The translations under genes were made by a program, and so were the position numbers. Positions 16,167-24,710 of a stretch of 32,851 bases of DNA are shown here, one piece after another; position 1 is the first letter of the stretch, and every line of letters begins with the position of its first letter. The notes beneath the pieces are model-generated. The model was not told the DNA's origin. It saw only the letters and a list, made by a program, of their open reading frames with translations, and did not search any database. The DNA is from an uncultured Scytonema sp. (lineage in GTDB: Bacteria > Cyanobacteriota > Cyanobacteriia > Cyanobacteriales > Nostocaceae), in the NCBI GenBank assembly GCA_937873135.1, contig CALMVQ010000379.1:1-32851 (forward strand), written 5' to 3'.

Positions 16167-16421
16167 CTAAATTTTTAGTGCCTCAATAACGCTAATTGGT
16201 GACGGGGTTGGAATAACTTGGGTAAGTTGGAAGCCTGCCTTTTGCAGTAGCACTTGATATTCCTCCTCTGTGCGTTCGCGTCCACCAGTCATAACTAGCA
16301 TATTGAGGTCAAACAACTTGCTAAAAGAAGATGCATTTTCAGTCGGAATTATTGTCTCAAACAGCAGAAGTGTACCATGCTGTGACATTGCCTGATGACA
16401 GTTTTTGAGAATAGCGATCGG
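16167..16421 (-). pseudogene. C-terminal remnant of an O-methyltransferase
   Basis: The frame reads IAILKNCHQAMSQHGTLLLFE, then TIIPTENASSFSKLFDLNMLVMTGGRERTEEEYQVLLQKAGF, and ends PTPSPISVIEALKI. This is the last part of a SAM-dependent O-methyltransferase of the acetylserotonin/hydroxyneurosporene type (normally about 340 residues). The homology continues upstream of the ATG at 16388 for about 11 codons and is cut by a stop at 16422-16424. The SAM-binding half is absent, so it cannot be functional. Confidence 0.75.
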
Positions 16422-16621
16422 TTACTATAATAGATCGTCCTTTCCTGTACAGCAACGGTAAGATAAATGACCGAGGGCGATCTCATTCCTGCTAATTCGG
16501 GATGGAAACTACTAACTGCACAAGATATCAACGTGGTAGCACGACAAAGGTCAAATCGTAGGAGTTAGATAGCTCGGGTTTTGTGTCGCAATCAATTCTT
16601 TAACGCCTGAATGCTGACGAT

Positions 16622-16644
16622 CTAAGATTGAGGAACAATCTTAG
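16622..16644 (+). promoter_or_regulatory. Hairpin in the 5' leader of frmA
   Basis: CTAAGATTG (16622-16630) and CAATCTTAG (16636-16644) form a perfect 9-base stem with a 5-base loop, ending next to the ribosome site GGAGAAGGA and 12 bases before the frmA ATG. It could be an operator dyad for a regulator or an mRNA element controlling translation. The sequence alone does not say which. Confidence 0.5.
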
Positions 16645-16656
16645 GAGAAGGAACAA

Positions 16657-17769
16657 ATGGAAGTTAAAGCCGCAGTAGCTTATAGTTCTAGCCAGCCGTT
16701 AACGATTGAAACAGTAAAACTTTCAGGTCCGAGAAAAGGGGAAGTGATGGTGGAGATCAAAGCGAGTGGGGTTTGCCACACTGATGCCTTCACCCTTTCT
16801 GGTGCTGATCCTGAAGGTTTATTTCCTGCCATTTTAGGACATGAAGGCGCTGGGGTTGTTGTGGAAGTTGGGGAGGGAGTCACCAGTGTTAAACCGGGCG
16901 ATCGCGTCATTCCTTTATACACCCCAGAATGCCGTCAGTGTGAATATTGCCTCAGCTTCAAAACCAATCTCTGTCAGGCCATCCGCGTGACTCAAGGGCG
17001 AGGTGTCATGCCTGATGGCACCAGTCGCTTTTCCATGAATGGGCAGATGATTCATCATTATATGGGGACATCGACCTTTTCTAACTATACGGTGTTGCCG
17101 GAGATTGCTGTGGCAAAAATCCGGGAGGATGCGCCTTTTGACAAAGTTTGTTACATTGGCTGTGGTGTAACCACGGGTGTTGGTGCAGTCATTAACACAG
17201 CTAAGGTAGAACCTGGAGCTAATGTGGTTGTTTTTGGGTTGGGTGGGATTGGCTTGAATGTAATCCAAGCTTCCCGGATGGTAGGAGCCAATATGATTGT
17301 CGGTGTAGATACCAATCCGGCAAAGAAAGATTTAGCAGAAAAGTTTGGCATGACTCACTTCGTCAACCCCAAAGAAGTTGAAGGCGATTTGGTTCCCTAT
17401 ATAGTTGACTTAACCAAAGGCGGTGCTGATTACAGCTTTGAATGCATTGGGAATGTGAATATTATGCGTCAAGCATTAGAATGCTGTCATAAAGGTTGGG
17501 GCGTAAGTGTAATTATTGGTGTTGCTGGTGCTGGTGAGGAAATTTCCACCCGTCCTTTCCAACTTGTGACTGGGCGTGTTTGGAAAGGTTCAGCATTTGG
17601 TGGCGCTAGAGGACGCACCGATGTCCCGAAAATTGTCGATTGGTACATGGAGGGTAAAATCAACATTGACGATTTGATTACTAATGTGATGCCGATAGAA
17701 CGCATTAATGATGCTTTTGATTTAATGCACAAGGGTGAGTCGATTCGGAGTGTGGTAACGTTTGATTGA
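16657..17769 (+). CDS. frmA: S-(hydroxymethyl)glutathione dehydrogenase (class III alcohol dehydrogenase)
   Basis: Oxidises S-hydroxymethylglutathione, formed from formaldehyde and glutathione, to S-formylglutathione with NAD+; it also acts on S-nitrosoglutathione. The 370-residue length is exactly the family's. Seen are the catalytic-zinc ligands in [13 protein letters not shown] (Cys about 37) and GHEGAGVV (His), the structural-zinc cluster [15 protein letters not shown], the third catalytic Cys in [11 protein letters not shown], and the nucleotide-binding GLGGIGLNV followed by [10 protein letters not shown] good ribosome site, GGAGAAGGA, precedes the ATG. The next pathway enzyme, fghA, is 1.1 kb downstream on the same strand. 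Confidence 0.96.
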   Translation: MEVKAAVAYSSSQPLTIETVKLSGPRKGEVMVEIKASGVCHTDAFTLSGADPEGLFPAILGHEGAGVVVEVGEGVTSVKPGDRVIPLYTPECRQCEYCLSFKTNLCQAIRVTQGRGVMPDGTSRFSMNGQMIHHYMGTSTFSNYTVLPEIAVAKIREDAPFDKVCYIGCGVTTGVGAVINTAKVEPGANVVVFGLGGIGLNVIQASRMVGANMIVGVDTNPAKKDLAEKFGMTHFVNPKEVEGDLVPYIVDLTKGGADYSFECIGNVNIMRQALECCHKGWGVSVIIGVAGAGEEISTRPFQLVTGRVWKGSAFGGARGRTDVPKIVDWYMEGKINIDDLITNVMPIERINDAFDLMHKGESIRSVVTFD

Positions 17770-18104
17770 GAGAGGGCTCTTGAGTGGGGGAGAGTGCGAA
17801 TGCCTGTGGCACGCTACGCTAACCCCAAGGGAAGCGATCGCTACATTTCTTCTAGCAAATGTGGAAGTCCGGTGCATATTGTTCGACTCGTAGAGTATAA
17901 CTGCCACCTCACGCTGCCCAATTCTTCCTACTTTTTTCGGTCTTGCAACTGTATTAATTTTAGGGTGTGTTCGTCAAGATCGGTAGGCGTAGACGCAGAG
18001 GGGCTTGCCGTTAGGTTTCGCTTCCCTGGAACCCACTCACACTGATCATCGATACGAAATGAAACCAAACTGTAGTGTCTTTCAAAGAGTTTTTCTAAGA
18101 TTAT
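17770..18104. other. Intergenic region with short dispersed repeats
   Basis: No gene is seen. It contains modules such as GCACGCTACGCTAACCCC with GGGAAGCGATCGC (about 17808-17842) and TAGGCGTAGACGCAGAGG (about 17982-17999), which resemble the short repeats inserted in tsaB. Confidence 0.45.
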
Positions 18105-18437
18105 ATGAGCGAACTTATTCATAATCATTATCAAAACCTCGCAGATATTTTTGAAGATTTATGGTTTTATTCAGAGGATTTTGTTCAATTTCTTACTAAG
18201 AAAATAATTGAACATTTATCTCTAAAAAATACAGATATACTTATTGATTTAGGATGTGTTACAGGAATATACGCTAAAGAAATTAACAGTCAAATGCAGT
18301 TAGATAATCCGATTATCTGTGTGGACTCCTCGAACAAGATGCTTGAGAAAATCCCTAATAATCTTAGGTATAAATGCGTGCAAATGGATGCAATGGATTT
18401 TTCGACTTTGTCTGGGATCTACAATAAATATTCTTAA
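18105..18437 (+). pseudogene. Truncated SAM-dependent methyltransferase
   Basis: A 110-residue frame with methyltransferase motif I (ILIDLGCVTGIYAKEI, about 45-60) and the acidic second strand (IICVDSSNKML). It ends at IYNKYS, where the family would continue with the catalytic half. Motif I has CVTG where CGTG or CGPG is usual. A full class I enzyme would be 200-270 residues, so this is probably a dead fragment. It interrupts the space between frmA and fghA. Confidence 0.7.
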
Positions 18438-18897
18438 ATTCTCGGACCGCTTTGTTTTTATCACAGCAAGTAAGACCTGATGCGTAAAACTATGTGGTGC
18501 TTGGTGATTGGGAATTGGGAAAAAGCCCATTTGAAATCTCGAAAAATCTTTGGCTTATTGATAATCAATCAATTTTTTTGAGAAATCTTGGTCAATTCTC
18601 AATATCTTTGGCTTGTTGATAATAAAAGCTAAGCGGGTTGTTTTCGCCCATACTTTGGCAGAATATGGATTTTATCATGTTCGATCAAACACTTATAATA
18701 ATGTTTGTAGTTGTGCTGTCTTCGCTCTTAAAAGTTTGAGAGCGCTGAAGCGCAACTACGAACCTATCTGTCATTTTCTTACGTCGAACTCAGGTTTATG
18801 AATATTGAGAAGCGACCACAATGCGTGAGGGTATAAAACCGAAGATTTGCGCTCGCCTAATTTTAGTCCAAACATAGTATTCCCACCCCTTTCTTCT
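18438..18897. other. Intergenic region with dispersed hairpin repeat
   Basis: No gene is supported. A short frame at 18613-18801 runs through the repeat at 18707-18759 and has no coding character. TCTTTGGCTT plus TTGATAAT occurs twice (about 18547 and 18605), a small local duplication. Confidence 0.5.
18707..18759. repeat. GTAGTTG hairpin repeat (family C, copy 1)
   Basis: GTAGTTGTGCTG at the left and CGCTGAAGCGCAACTAC at the right form an imperfect stem around an AAAAGTTTGAG centre. It is clearly related to the perfect copy at 32234-32284. Confidence 0.7.
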
Positions 18898-19743
18898 ATG
18901 GTTAAACTCAACTCAGAATACAAATGCTTCGGTGGCAAACTCGGCTTTTATAGTCATTTTTCCTCCAATTGTAACGGGGAAATGCGTTTTGCTGTCTACC
19001 AACCACCGCAAGCAACTCAGAAACCAGTGCCAGTTCTCTATTTTCTTTCCGGGTTAGCGTGTACGGAAGAAAACTTTATGGTTAAGGCGGGGGCACAGCA
19101 ATATGCTGCAAAATACGGTTTGATACTCGTAACGCCAGATACTAGTCCTCGCAATACTGGTATTTTTAGTGAGGATGATGACTGGGACTTTGGCTCGGGT
19201 GCTGGCTTTTATGTGGATGCAACTGAGGAACTTTGGGCATCTCATTACCGAATGTATAGCTATGTTGTTCAAGAATTACCTGCTTTGATTGCCAATAATT
19301 TCCCCGTACAATCGGATAGACAAGGTATTTTCGGTCACTCAATGGGCGGACATGGTGCGTTGGTTTGTGCTTTGAGAAACCCCGAACAATACAAATCGGT
19401 ATCAGCGTTTGCACCTATTGCCGCACCGATGCTTTGTCCTTGGGGTCAAAAGGCATTTAGTGGATATTTAGGTAGCGATCGCGAAAGTTGGCATGCCTAC
19501 GATGCGAGTGAATTGGTGAAGCAAGTGGGATATCACAGTCCAATTCTCATCGATCAAGGTACTGCCGATCAATTTCTCGCCCAACAGCAACTCCTGCCAG
19601 ACGTTTTTGAACAAGCTTGTACTGCAATTAATCAACCTCTGATTTTACGTTATCAAGAAGGCTACGACCACAGTTATTATTTTATCTCGACTTTTATTGA
19701 GGATCACATTCGCCACCATGCAACTGAACTACAAATACTTTAG
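18898..19743 (+). CDS. fghA: S-formylglutathione hydrolase
   Basis: An alpha/beta hydrolase (esterase D type) that cleaves S-formylglutathione to formate and glutathione, the second step after FrmA. Seen are the oxyanion-hole block [17 protein letters not shown], the nucleophile elbow [10 protein letters not shown], the acid region [11 protein letters not shown] and the catalytic His in [16 protein letters not shown]. 281 residues from the ATG at 18898 ([13 protein letters not shown]) is the normal length; a start 17 codons earlier is less likely. With frmA it completes glutathione-dependent formaldehyde detoxification. The two genes are separated by a methyltransferase fragment and repeats. 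Confidence 0.95.
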   Translation: MVKLNSEYKCFGGKLGFYSHFSSNCNGEMRFAVYQPPQATQKPVPVLYFLSGLACTEENFMVKAGAQQYAAKYGLILVTPDTSPRNTGIFSEDDDWDFGSGAGFYVDATEELWASHYRMYSYVVQELPALIANNFPVQSDRQGIFGHSMGGHGALVCALRNPEQYKSVSAFAPIAAPMLCPWGQKAFSGYLGSDRESWHAYDASELVKQVGYHSPILIDQGTADQFLAQQQLLPDVFEQACTAINQPLILRYQEGYDHSYYFISTFIEDHIRHHATELQIL

Positions 19744-19847
19744 TTGCTAGTCACAATGTTCGATATGCAGGGTAAGCGCAAGAAAAAATGTAGCTGTTTA
19801 TGCTATTGAGTCAGTGCAGTTGCCAAGATATAAAACTGCACCTCTCG

Positions 19848-19891
19848 CGCAAAGTCTGCGGGACAGAAGATTCTGTCCCGCAGACTTTGCG
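19848..19891. repeat. 44-bp perfect palindrome (family E, copy 2)
   Basis: Two perfect 21-base arms starting CGCAAAGTCTGCGGG and ending CCCGCAGACTTTGCG, with a 2-base centre (GA). It shares its outer 15 bases with the palindrome inside isrB, but the centre differs (ACAGAA/TTCTGT versus AGGGAGT/ACTCCCT). Confidence 0.9.
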
Positions 19892-20082
19892 TTGATCGTC
19901 GAGACGGAAGGGCTGACGGCTCGTCCCGGCTCCAGCCGGATATACCAGTCCACGCCGATGCCCGCGAGCTCGGCCACCTCCTGGCGTCTCAGACCCGGAG
20001 TCCGGCGTCTTTGCCCGCTTGGGAGACCCACACATCGTGATCGGAGGAAGTCGCCGAGTTCGCTTCGTCTCGGGTTCGCCAT
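19892..20082 (-). pseudogene. N-terminal remnant of an XRE-family (MmyB-like) regulator
   Basis: The frame from 20082 reads RRSELGDFLRSR, then VGLPSGQRRRTPGLRRQEVAELAGIGVDWYIRLE and GRAVSPSVSTI. This is the helix-turn-helix start of the MmyB-like regulator family (usual length about 280). About eight residues seem to be missing after RSR, and the homology stops where the palindrome begins. The segment is far more GC-rich than its surroundings and suggests DNA from a GC-rich bacterium. Not functional. Confidence 0.75.
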
Positions 20083-20339
20083 ACCTCAATTTACCGATCT
20101 AAAACGGGGTCTCTATTTCAGTCGAGACTGAATCTATACGACCTTCTGTACTAATTGCCGACAGCATCGATAAAGCCGCGATCGCACCCCTCACTTGACC
20201 AAAGAAAGGCAGAGGGCAGAGGGCAGCTATGCTGAAGGGAAGAATTTATTTTCCATCTGCCAGTATGGGTACAAGCCCCCAACTTCGTTATGAAAGGTAA
20301 AAAAAGATGTATTTCGAGACGGAGTGACGCCCTTCGGTG

Positions 20340-21790
20340 GTTTCAATCCCGTTGCCGGGAATCATTGATTTGAAAGTAGAATTGGTGTGCTATTAGATTG
20401 ACTAACACAGATTTGTTTCAATCCCGTTGCCGGGAATCATTGATTTGAAAGAAAGACCGGGCTGTCTTTATCCTTTACGACATTCATAGAGTTTCAATCC
20501 CGTTGCCGGGAATCATTGATTTGAAAGAGAATCCCGTCTTAATAAGACAAAATGTCTTAAAGGGTTTCAATCCCGTTGCCGGGAATCATTGATTTGAAAG
20601 CTTCTTAGGAGAGATAATGATCTCGGGATCTTATTTCGTTTCAATCCCGTTGCCGGGAATCATTGATTTGAAAGTTCATCATTGGGATCGACTTGATAAG
20701 TCAATCTTGTGTTTCAATCCCGTTGCCGGGAATCATTGATTTGAAAGTAGCTATAGATTATGGGTGTTGTTATCCATCTATACAACGTTTCAATCCCGTT
20801 GCCGGGAATCATTGATTTGAAAGTTTGAAATAAATAAAATACTTAATCCTAATTTTATTTTTAAATCATGTTTATGGGATTCATTGTTTTTTTTTTATTT
20901 CTGAATTTAGTTAATTTTTTTGTTTTTTTATTTCGTTTCAATCCCGTTGCCGGGAATCATTGATTTGAAAGAGACATGTTTTGCTCTTCTGCTAACTGCA
21001 TATATAGAGTTTCAATCCCGTTGCCGGGAATCATTGATTTGAAAGCTGTTGTCTGAACATGAATAGGGCAGAAGAACGTAGAGAGTTTCAATCCCGTTGC
21101 CGGGAATCATTGATTTGAAAGTCTGGATGAACTGAGCGATCGCAAAGGAACCCTAACCGTTTCAATCCCGTTGCCGGGAATCATTGATTTGAAAGACAGA
21201 TAAACTACAGCCTGAAGCATTGAAAGGTATGTCAAGTTTCAATCCCGTTGCCGGGAATCATTGATTTGAAAGAAGAATAGTTTGTATGACGTATTAGCAA
21301 TATTGCATCAAGTTTCAATCCCGTTGCCGGGAATCATTGATTTGAAAGGTTAACGAAATTAAGTTATATTTAACTAAAGGTTTTTCTTGTTTCAATCCCG
21401 TTGCCGGGAATCATTGATTTGAAAGTATGGGTGGCTCGAAACTAAGTACAATTATGCGATAGTTTCAATCCCGTTGCCGGGAATCATTGATTTGAAAGTT
21501 GTCGTTAAGACATAAGTAACCTATTTTTTCCCATTGTTTCAATCCCGTTGCCGGGAATCATTGATTTGAAAGGCCAGATAATAAACTATCACTGCCATCT
21601 AGGGGAGAAAGTTTCAATCCCGTTGCCGGGAATCATTGATTTGAAAGGTGGATGGCCACAAGGATGTACAGTGCAATGAATTGGTTTCAATCCCGTTGCC
21701 GGGAATCATTGATTTGAAAGTCGGATCGCCCGTAGCTGTATTCCCTTTTCAAAGTTTCAATCCCGTTGCCGGGAATCATTGATTTGAAAG
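20340..21790 (-). CRISPR. CRISPR array 1, type I-D, 19 intact repeats plus one decayed
   Basis: Repeats of 37 bases (GTTTCAATCCCGTTGCC to TTTGAAAG on the plus strand) start at 20340, 20415, 20491, 20564, 20638, 20711, 20787, 20935, 21009, 21085, 21159, 21236, 21312, 21389, 21462, 21536, 21611, 21684 and 21754, all identical. Spacers are 33-40 bases except a 111-base interval (20824-20934) that hides a decayed repeat. I orient the array on the minus strand because the complement ends GGGATTGAAAC, giving the 8-base crRNA handle AUUGAAAC, and because a leader lies on the cas2 side. The repeat RNA folds as UCCCG, a GCAA tetraloop, then CGGGA. 21754 is thus the newest repeat. Confidence 0.98.
20859..20895 (-). 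repeat. Decayed CRISPR repeat within array 1
   Basis: Aligned without gaps to the array repeat, 23 of 37 bases match, including GGGATTCATTG against GGGAATCATTG. It is flanked by 35 and 39 bases, which are proper spacer lengths. All mismatches are to A or T. See findings. Confidence 0.7.
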
Positions 21791-21999
21791 TCCGCCAGGT
21801 GAAACCCAGTCATAGAAGGCTTGAGACAGCCCTTTTTGGCAGGTCGGTTTTGAAAGTCCGTTTCCAGGATTCATCAATAGGAGAACTGATGAGTATCAAA
21901 ACCTGTAAAGTATTGATTTGTCAAGGTTCTGAACAGTTTGGCGGGACCCCCGGTATTTTTGCCCGTGCTTCGAGCCGCCAAAAAATCCTTCAGCTTCAT
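21791..21999 (-). promoter_or_regulatory. Leader of CRISPR array 1
   Basis: About 200 bases between the cas2 stop and the first repeat, no gene. It aligns over its length with the leader of array 2. Shared blocks on the transcribed strand include TTGGCGG, AAGC, CGGGC, GCCAAA, TTCAGAACCT, TTCAA/TCAATA, TGGACTTT/CGGACTTT, TGCCAAAA and GACTGGGTT/GATTGGGTT next to the repeat. Conserved leader sequence next to the first repeat is what Cas1-Cas2 recognises for insertion. Confidence 0.85.
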
Positions 22000-22000
22000 C

Positions 22001-22029
22001 ATTATAGTATGATAGTTTCTTCTTGTCTG
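22001..22029 (-). promoter_or_regulatory. Promoter of CRISPR array 1, inside the 3' end of cas2
   Basis: On the minus strand CAGACA (22029-22024), 17 bases, then TATAAT (22006-22001). TATAAT overlaps the cas2 stop codon. The corresponding TAGACA-N18-TATGAT stands before the leader of array 2, so the element is conserved between the two loci. Confidence 0.65.
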
Positions 22030-22295
22030 GGTTTATCTGATCCATAAGTAATGGTTTTCTTCACCGCACCAGCATCTAAGACGTAGATGCGTACTGAATC
22101 CTCAATCGGTTTAATCAAATTTTCGATTTTGATTTTCAGCTTAGCAAACTGCATGGCGTTTAGGAAGCATTCAAATATGCTGTATTGCGTCCATTTGCCA
22201 TAACCAGAAAGCAGATTGTGCAGCTTTTTTCGTCGTTTGTTACCAGTGCGGGTATCGGGAATATCGTAAATGACCAAGTAAAACAATGTACTCAT
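22002..22295 (-). CDS. cas2: CRISPR-associated endoribonuclease/integrase subunit Cas2
   Basis: A 97-residue ferredoxin-fold protein that joins Cas1 to form the spacer integration complex. The opening LFYLVIYDIPD carries the conserved Asp, and GKWTQYSIFECFLN and VRIYVLDAGAVKKTITYG are typical. It overlaps cas1 by four bases (ATGA), so the two are translationally coupled. It is the last cas gene before the leader, and its final codons contain the likely array promoter. Confidence 0.96.
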   Translation of the reverse strand: MSTLFYLVIYDIPDTRTGNKRRKKLHNLLSGYGKWTQYSIFECFLNAMQFAKLKIKIENLIKPIEDSVRIYVLDAGAVKKTITYGSDKPRQEETIIL

Positions 22296-23269
22296 CGTAG
22301 TATCAGTGGTTTGTAAACAACTCCTTCCTGTAGGTGGCGGCTTAATAACCGTGCTTGCAGTTCGATCGCACGTCGATAATGGCAGCGATAGCCAAAGGTG
22401 GGATGCTTAAACTCATCATTCATTTTGCGTTCCCAGCAGTTGAGAAATTTCTTGCGACCGCTTTCGCAAAGGCGATACGCACCAAAACTTTCGCTAAAAT
22501 CATCAGACTGTAGTTCTTTGTGACTAATCACTGAAAGAATGAGATTATCGGCAATCAGGGGACGAAATTCCTCCATCAAATCCAACACCATCGCAGGTTG
22601 TCCCCGCGTAGTTTCATGCAAATAGCCGATGTATGGATCTAAACCTGCCATATGTATTGCTGCAGTGACTTGCACTTGCAAAAGTCCATAAGTAAACCCA
22701 AGCAATGCATTCACCGCATCAGTAGGCGGACGGCGATTTCTGCCGTTGAAAGACCACTGTTCGTTCAGCATCGCCGACCAACAAGTAAAATATTCCCGTG
22801 CTGCTAAACCTTCAACTCCCCTGACTTCATTCAGCGTTGTTTGTTCTTTGACCAGTTGTTTGCGGGATTTGAGGGGATTATCTTTTTGACCGTGGCGGTA
22901 GAGAACGGCGTACTGGTTGTGGATTTTACCAGTGACGATAGTTTTCACGAGTTCCAGGCGTCTTTGTTCGTCGTAGTAGACCGAGTATTGTGCCAACCGC
23001 AGTTGACCGTTACGCGAGTAGCCAGGAAGCGCTGTACCCAAGTACTTGCCAAAATGAGAAAGGTAATGTACTGGCATTCCCAGTTCTAATGCATACGTCA
23101 ACGCATCACCAGTTATTTGGGGATTTCCCATCAATACGACTTGTTCGACGGTTTGCGCTGCTACCGAATGCTTTGCCCAAGAACCATCTTCTTGTTTTAA
23201 TGCCACCTTAAAGGCTTCCGCAGTTTTACTTAAAACGGCATCGGGTTGCGTAACATAAAGTATAGACAT
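22292..23269 (-). CDS. cas1: CRISPR-associated integrase Cas1
   Basis: A 325-residue endonuclease/integrase that inserts protospacers at the leader end of the array. The metal-binding residues are visible: Glu153 in RGVEGLAAREYF, His218 in GYLHETTRGQPA, and the acidic pair in DLMEEFRP (230-237). ALLGFTYGLL and the N-terminal beta domain (GNPQITGDALTYALELGMPVHYL) are typical. It is two bases from the cas4 stop and overlaps cas2. It fits the I-D adaptation group, in which Cas4 processes prespacers. Confidence 0.97.
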   Translation of the reverse strand: MSILYVTQPDAVLSKTAEAFKVALKQEDGSWAKHSVAAQTVEQVVLMGNPQITGDALTYALELGMPVHYLSHFGKYLGTALPGYSRNGQLRLAQYSVYYDEQRRLELVKTIVTGKIHNQYAVLYRHGQKDNPLKSRKQLVKEQTTLNEVRGVEGLAAREYFTCWSAMLNEQWSFNGRNRRPPTDAVNALLGFTYGLLQVQVTAAIHMAGLDPYIGYLHETTRGQPAMVLDLMEEFRPLIADNLILSVISHKELQSDDFSESFGAYRLCESGRKKFLNCWERKMNDEFKHPTFGYRCHYRRAIELQARLLSRHLQEGVVYKPLILR

Positions 23270-23271
23270 TT

Positions 23272-23862
23272 TTATTCCTCTCGACGTAATTGTTTGATTT
23301 CATTCGGCAAACAAATGTTTTTTAAGCTACAGTCACGGCATTTCTTGGGATGCTCGATGGGTTCAGGCATGGCGCAGGCGATCGCAGTAAGTGCCGCAGA
23401 AATGGCTTGTTGTGTTGCTTGCCGTAATGCGGGTGTAAAATCTACTCGCTGGCGACGGCGATTGGCATAATAGAAAATTTCGCCATAGCTAATTGTGCGT
23501 CCTGTGCGTTCTTCGAGGCACAATGCCGCACCGCAAAGCTGAAAGTGATCGCTCAAATGATTCGCCATTCGACCTTTTTTGAATTCTACCGGGATGAATT
23601 GGTTGTCTTTTTCCTCAACTGCGTCGATAATCCCGTGGATGTGCAGGCGATCGCTCCACACCCACTGATGGCGATAAATCACCGTATATCCCTCAGTGTA
23701 TTGACCATCCGTATCCACATTACGGTGTAAATGGCGACCAATAATAATGTGCTCGTTATCGGCATTTTCTCCTAGTTGGTATTCCAGGTAGAAACGGCGA
23801 GGGCAATATTCCCAAGCATTTAGGTATGCTAATGGGAGTGAATGTTCGTGCTGTTCATTCAT
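23272..23862 (-). CDS. cas4: CRISPR-associated Cas4 exonuclease
   Basis: A 196-residue RecB-family iron-sulfur exonuclease that trims prespacers and selects those with a proper PAM. The nuclease core has D80 (HGIIDAV), E93 and K95 (PVEFKKG) and Q108 (FQLCGAALCLEE). Four cysteines for the 4Fe-4S cluster are C20 (EYCPRRFYLEY) and C175, C178, C184 (CRDCSLKNIC). All key residues are present. It overlaps the end of cas6 by four bases (ATGA) and precedes cas1. Confidence 0.97.
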   Translation of the reverse strand: MNEQHEHSLPLAYLNAWEYCPRRFYLEYQLGENADNEHIIIGRHLHRNVDTDGQYTEGYTVIYRHQWVWSDRLHIHGIIDAVEEKDNQFIPVEFKKGRMANHLSDHFQLCGAALCLEERTGRTISYGEIFYYANRRRQRVDFTPALRQATQQAISAALTAIACAMPEPIEHPKKCRDCSLKNICLPNEIKQLRREE

Positions 23863-24710
23863 CGGCTATTTGCAATCTTTCGCTGTTTTGGTTTGGAAGT
23901 TTGGCTTAGTGCGCTTGTCATAGCCAGTTGAGTTTGTCCCATCCCCATCGAGGTTTTGCGCCCTACCCCCGAAAAAAAGGCAAAATTGGCGAGGATCGTT
24001 GCCATCTTCGCGGCTTCTACTTCGTGGAAGCGATAACGCACCCAACCCTGTGCTCCAATTTCCGCACCTCCTTCCATTTTGAGTGCGTGGGTTTTGAGCT
24101 CGTATGCCGAAACTAAAGCGTTCCATTCCATCGGTGCAAGGTGGTATTGTTCTGGCGCAAACGCATTCCAGCGTCGGTGCAGCGAGTTAAAGACTAATTC
24201 CGGTAGGGGAAACGTCTGAACCCCTTGGTTTTGTTTAAAGCTGGTGGGGGAAAGAAATTGCAATTCGATGTCGTTCAAAACTTGAGGAGGATGTGACAGC
24301 AACCCATAATCTGCTGCACCTGCTAGATGGTGCGTACCCGGCAGAGCATACATATTGCGTAATACAAAGGGAAAATTTGCGAGGACGAGCTTCTGGGTTT
24401 CCGATTGCTCAAACCCACTCATTAGTGATTCGATGATACTTCCATCTAAAATGCCGATGCGAAAGTAAAAAAAGTCTCCAACTTGCGTGCCAGATGGGCG
24501 ACGATTTCCCAATAAACACGAAATACTCAAAGGTGAATTCTGACTGGCATGAATAATCGACGCCGCCTCAGAATTACCCAACGCTATCCACTTTAAAACT
24601 AAAGCATGTAGCGCCCGCGATAAAGTTGGTGGTATGTATCCAACATCCGCAGCCGCAAGTTCGATGACGACTGAGTGTAATGTTGGCGGTTTATACGGTT
24701 GCTGCAACAT
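23859..24710 (-). CDS. cas6: CRISPR RNA-processing endoribonuclease Cas6 (type I-D)
   Basis: Cuts the precursor CRISPR RNA at the base of the repeat hairpin and should leave the 8-base handle AUUGAAAC. The C-terminal glycine-rich loop, FFSGVGRKTSMGMGQT, is the family signature; GWVRYRFHE precedes it. Histidines near the N terminus (ALHALVLKW) are candidates for the catalytic one. I chose the ATG at 24710 (MLQQPYKPPTLHSVVIEL, 283 residues) because GGAG lies six bases upstream. Starts at 24722 and 24821 are also in frame, and the latter would overlap csc1 by over 120 bases. It overlaps the end of csc1 by 20 bases. Confidence 0.92.
   Translation of the reverse strand: MLQQPYKPPTLHSVVIELAAADVGYIPPTLSRALHALVLKWIALGNSEAASIIHASQNSPLSISCLLGNRRPSGTQVGDFFYFRIGILDGSIIESLMSGFEQSETQKLVLANFPFVLRNMYALPGTHHLAGAADYGLLSHPPQVLNDIELQFLSPTSFKQNQGVQTFPLPELVFNSLHRRWNAFAPEQYHLAPMEWNALVSAYELKTHALKMEGGAEIGAQGWVRYRFHEVEAAKMATILANFAFFSGVGRKTSMGMGQTQLAMTSALSQTSKPKQRKIANSR

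Larger units (their letters stand above)
19744..20339. other. Region between fghA and CRISPR array 1
   Basis: No intact gene. It holds the palindrome (19848-19891), the XRE-regulator remnant (19892-20082) and a GGCAGAGGGCAGAGGGCAGC low-complexity stretch near 20208. The trailer end of CRISPR array 1 follows. Confidence 0.6.

Noticed and set aside
18613-18801. 62-codon forward frame
   Set aside because: It crosses the family C hairpin repeat and has no recognisable domain.
20267-20296. Possible degenerate CRISPR repeat before the first repeat of array 1 (GGTACAAGCCC to TGAAAG)
   Set aside because: It needs an 8-base deletion, leaves an over-long 43-base spacer, and the GGG-CAAGCCCC part matches dispersed repeat DNA seen at 13008.
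21766-22047. 93-codon forward frame across the last repeat and leader of array 1
   Set aside because: It reads the CRISPR repeat, the leader and the antisense of cas2; no coding signal.
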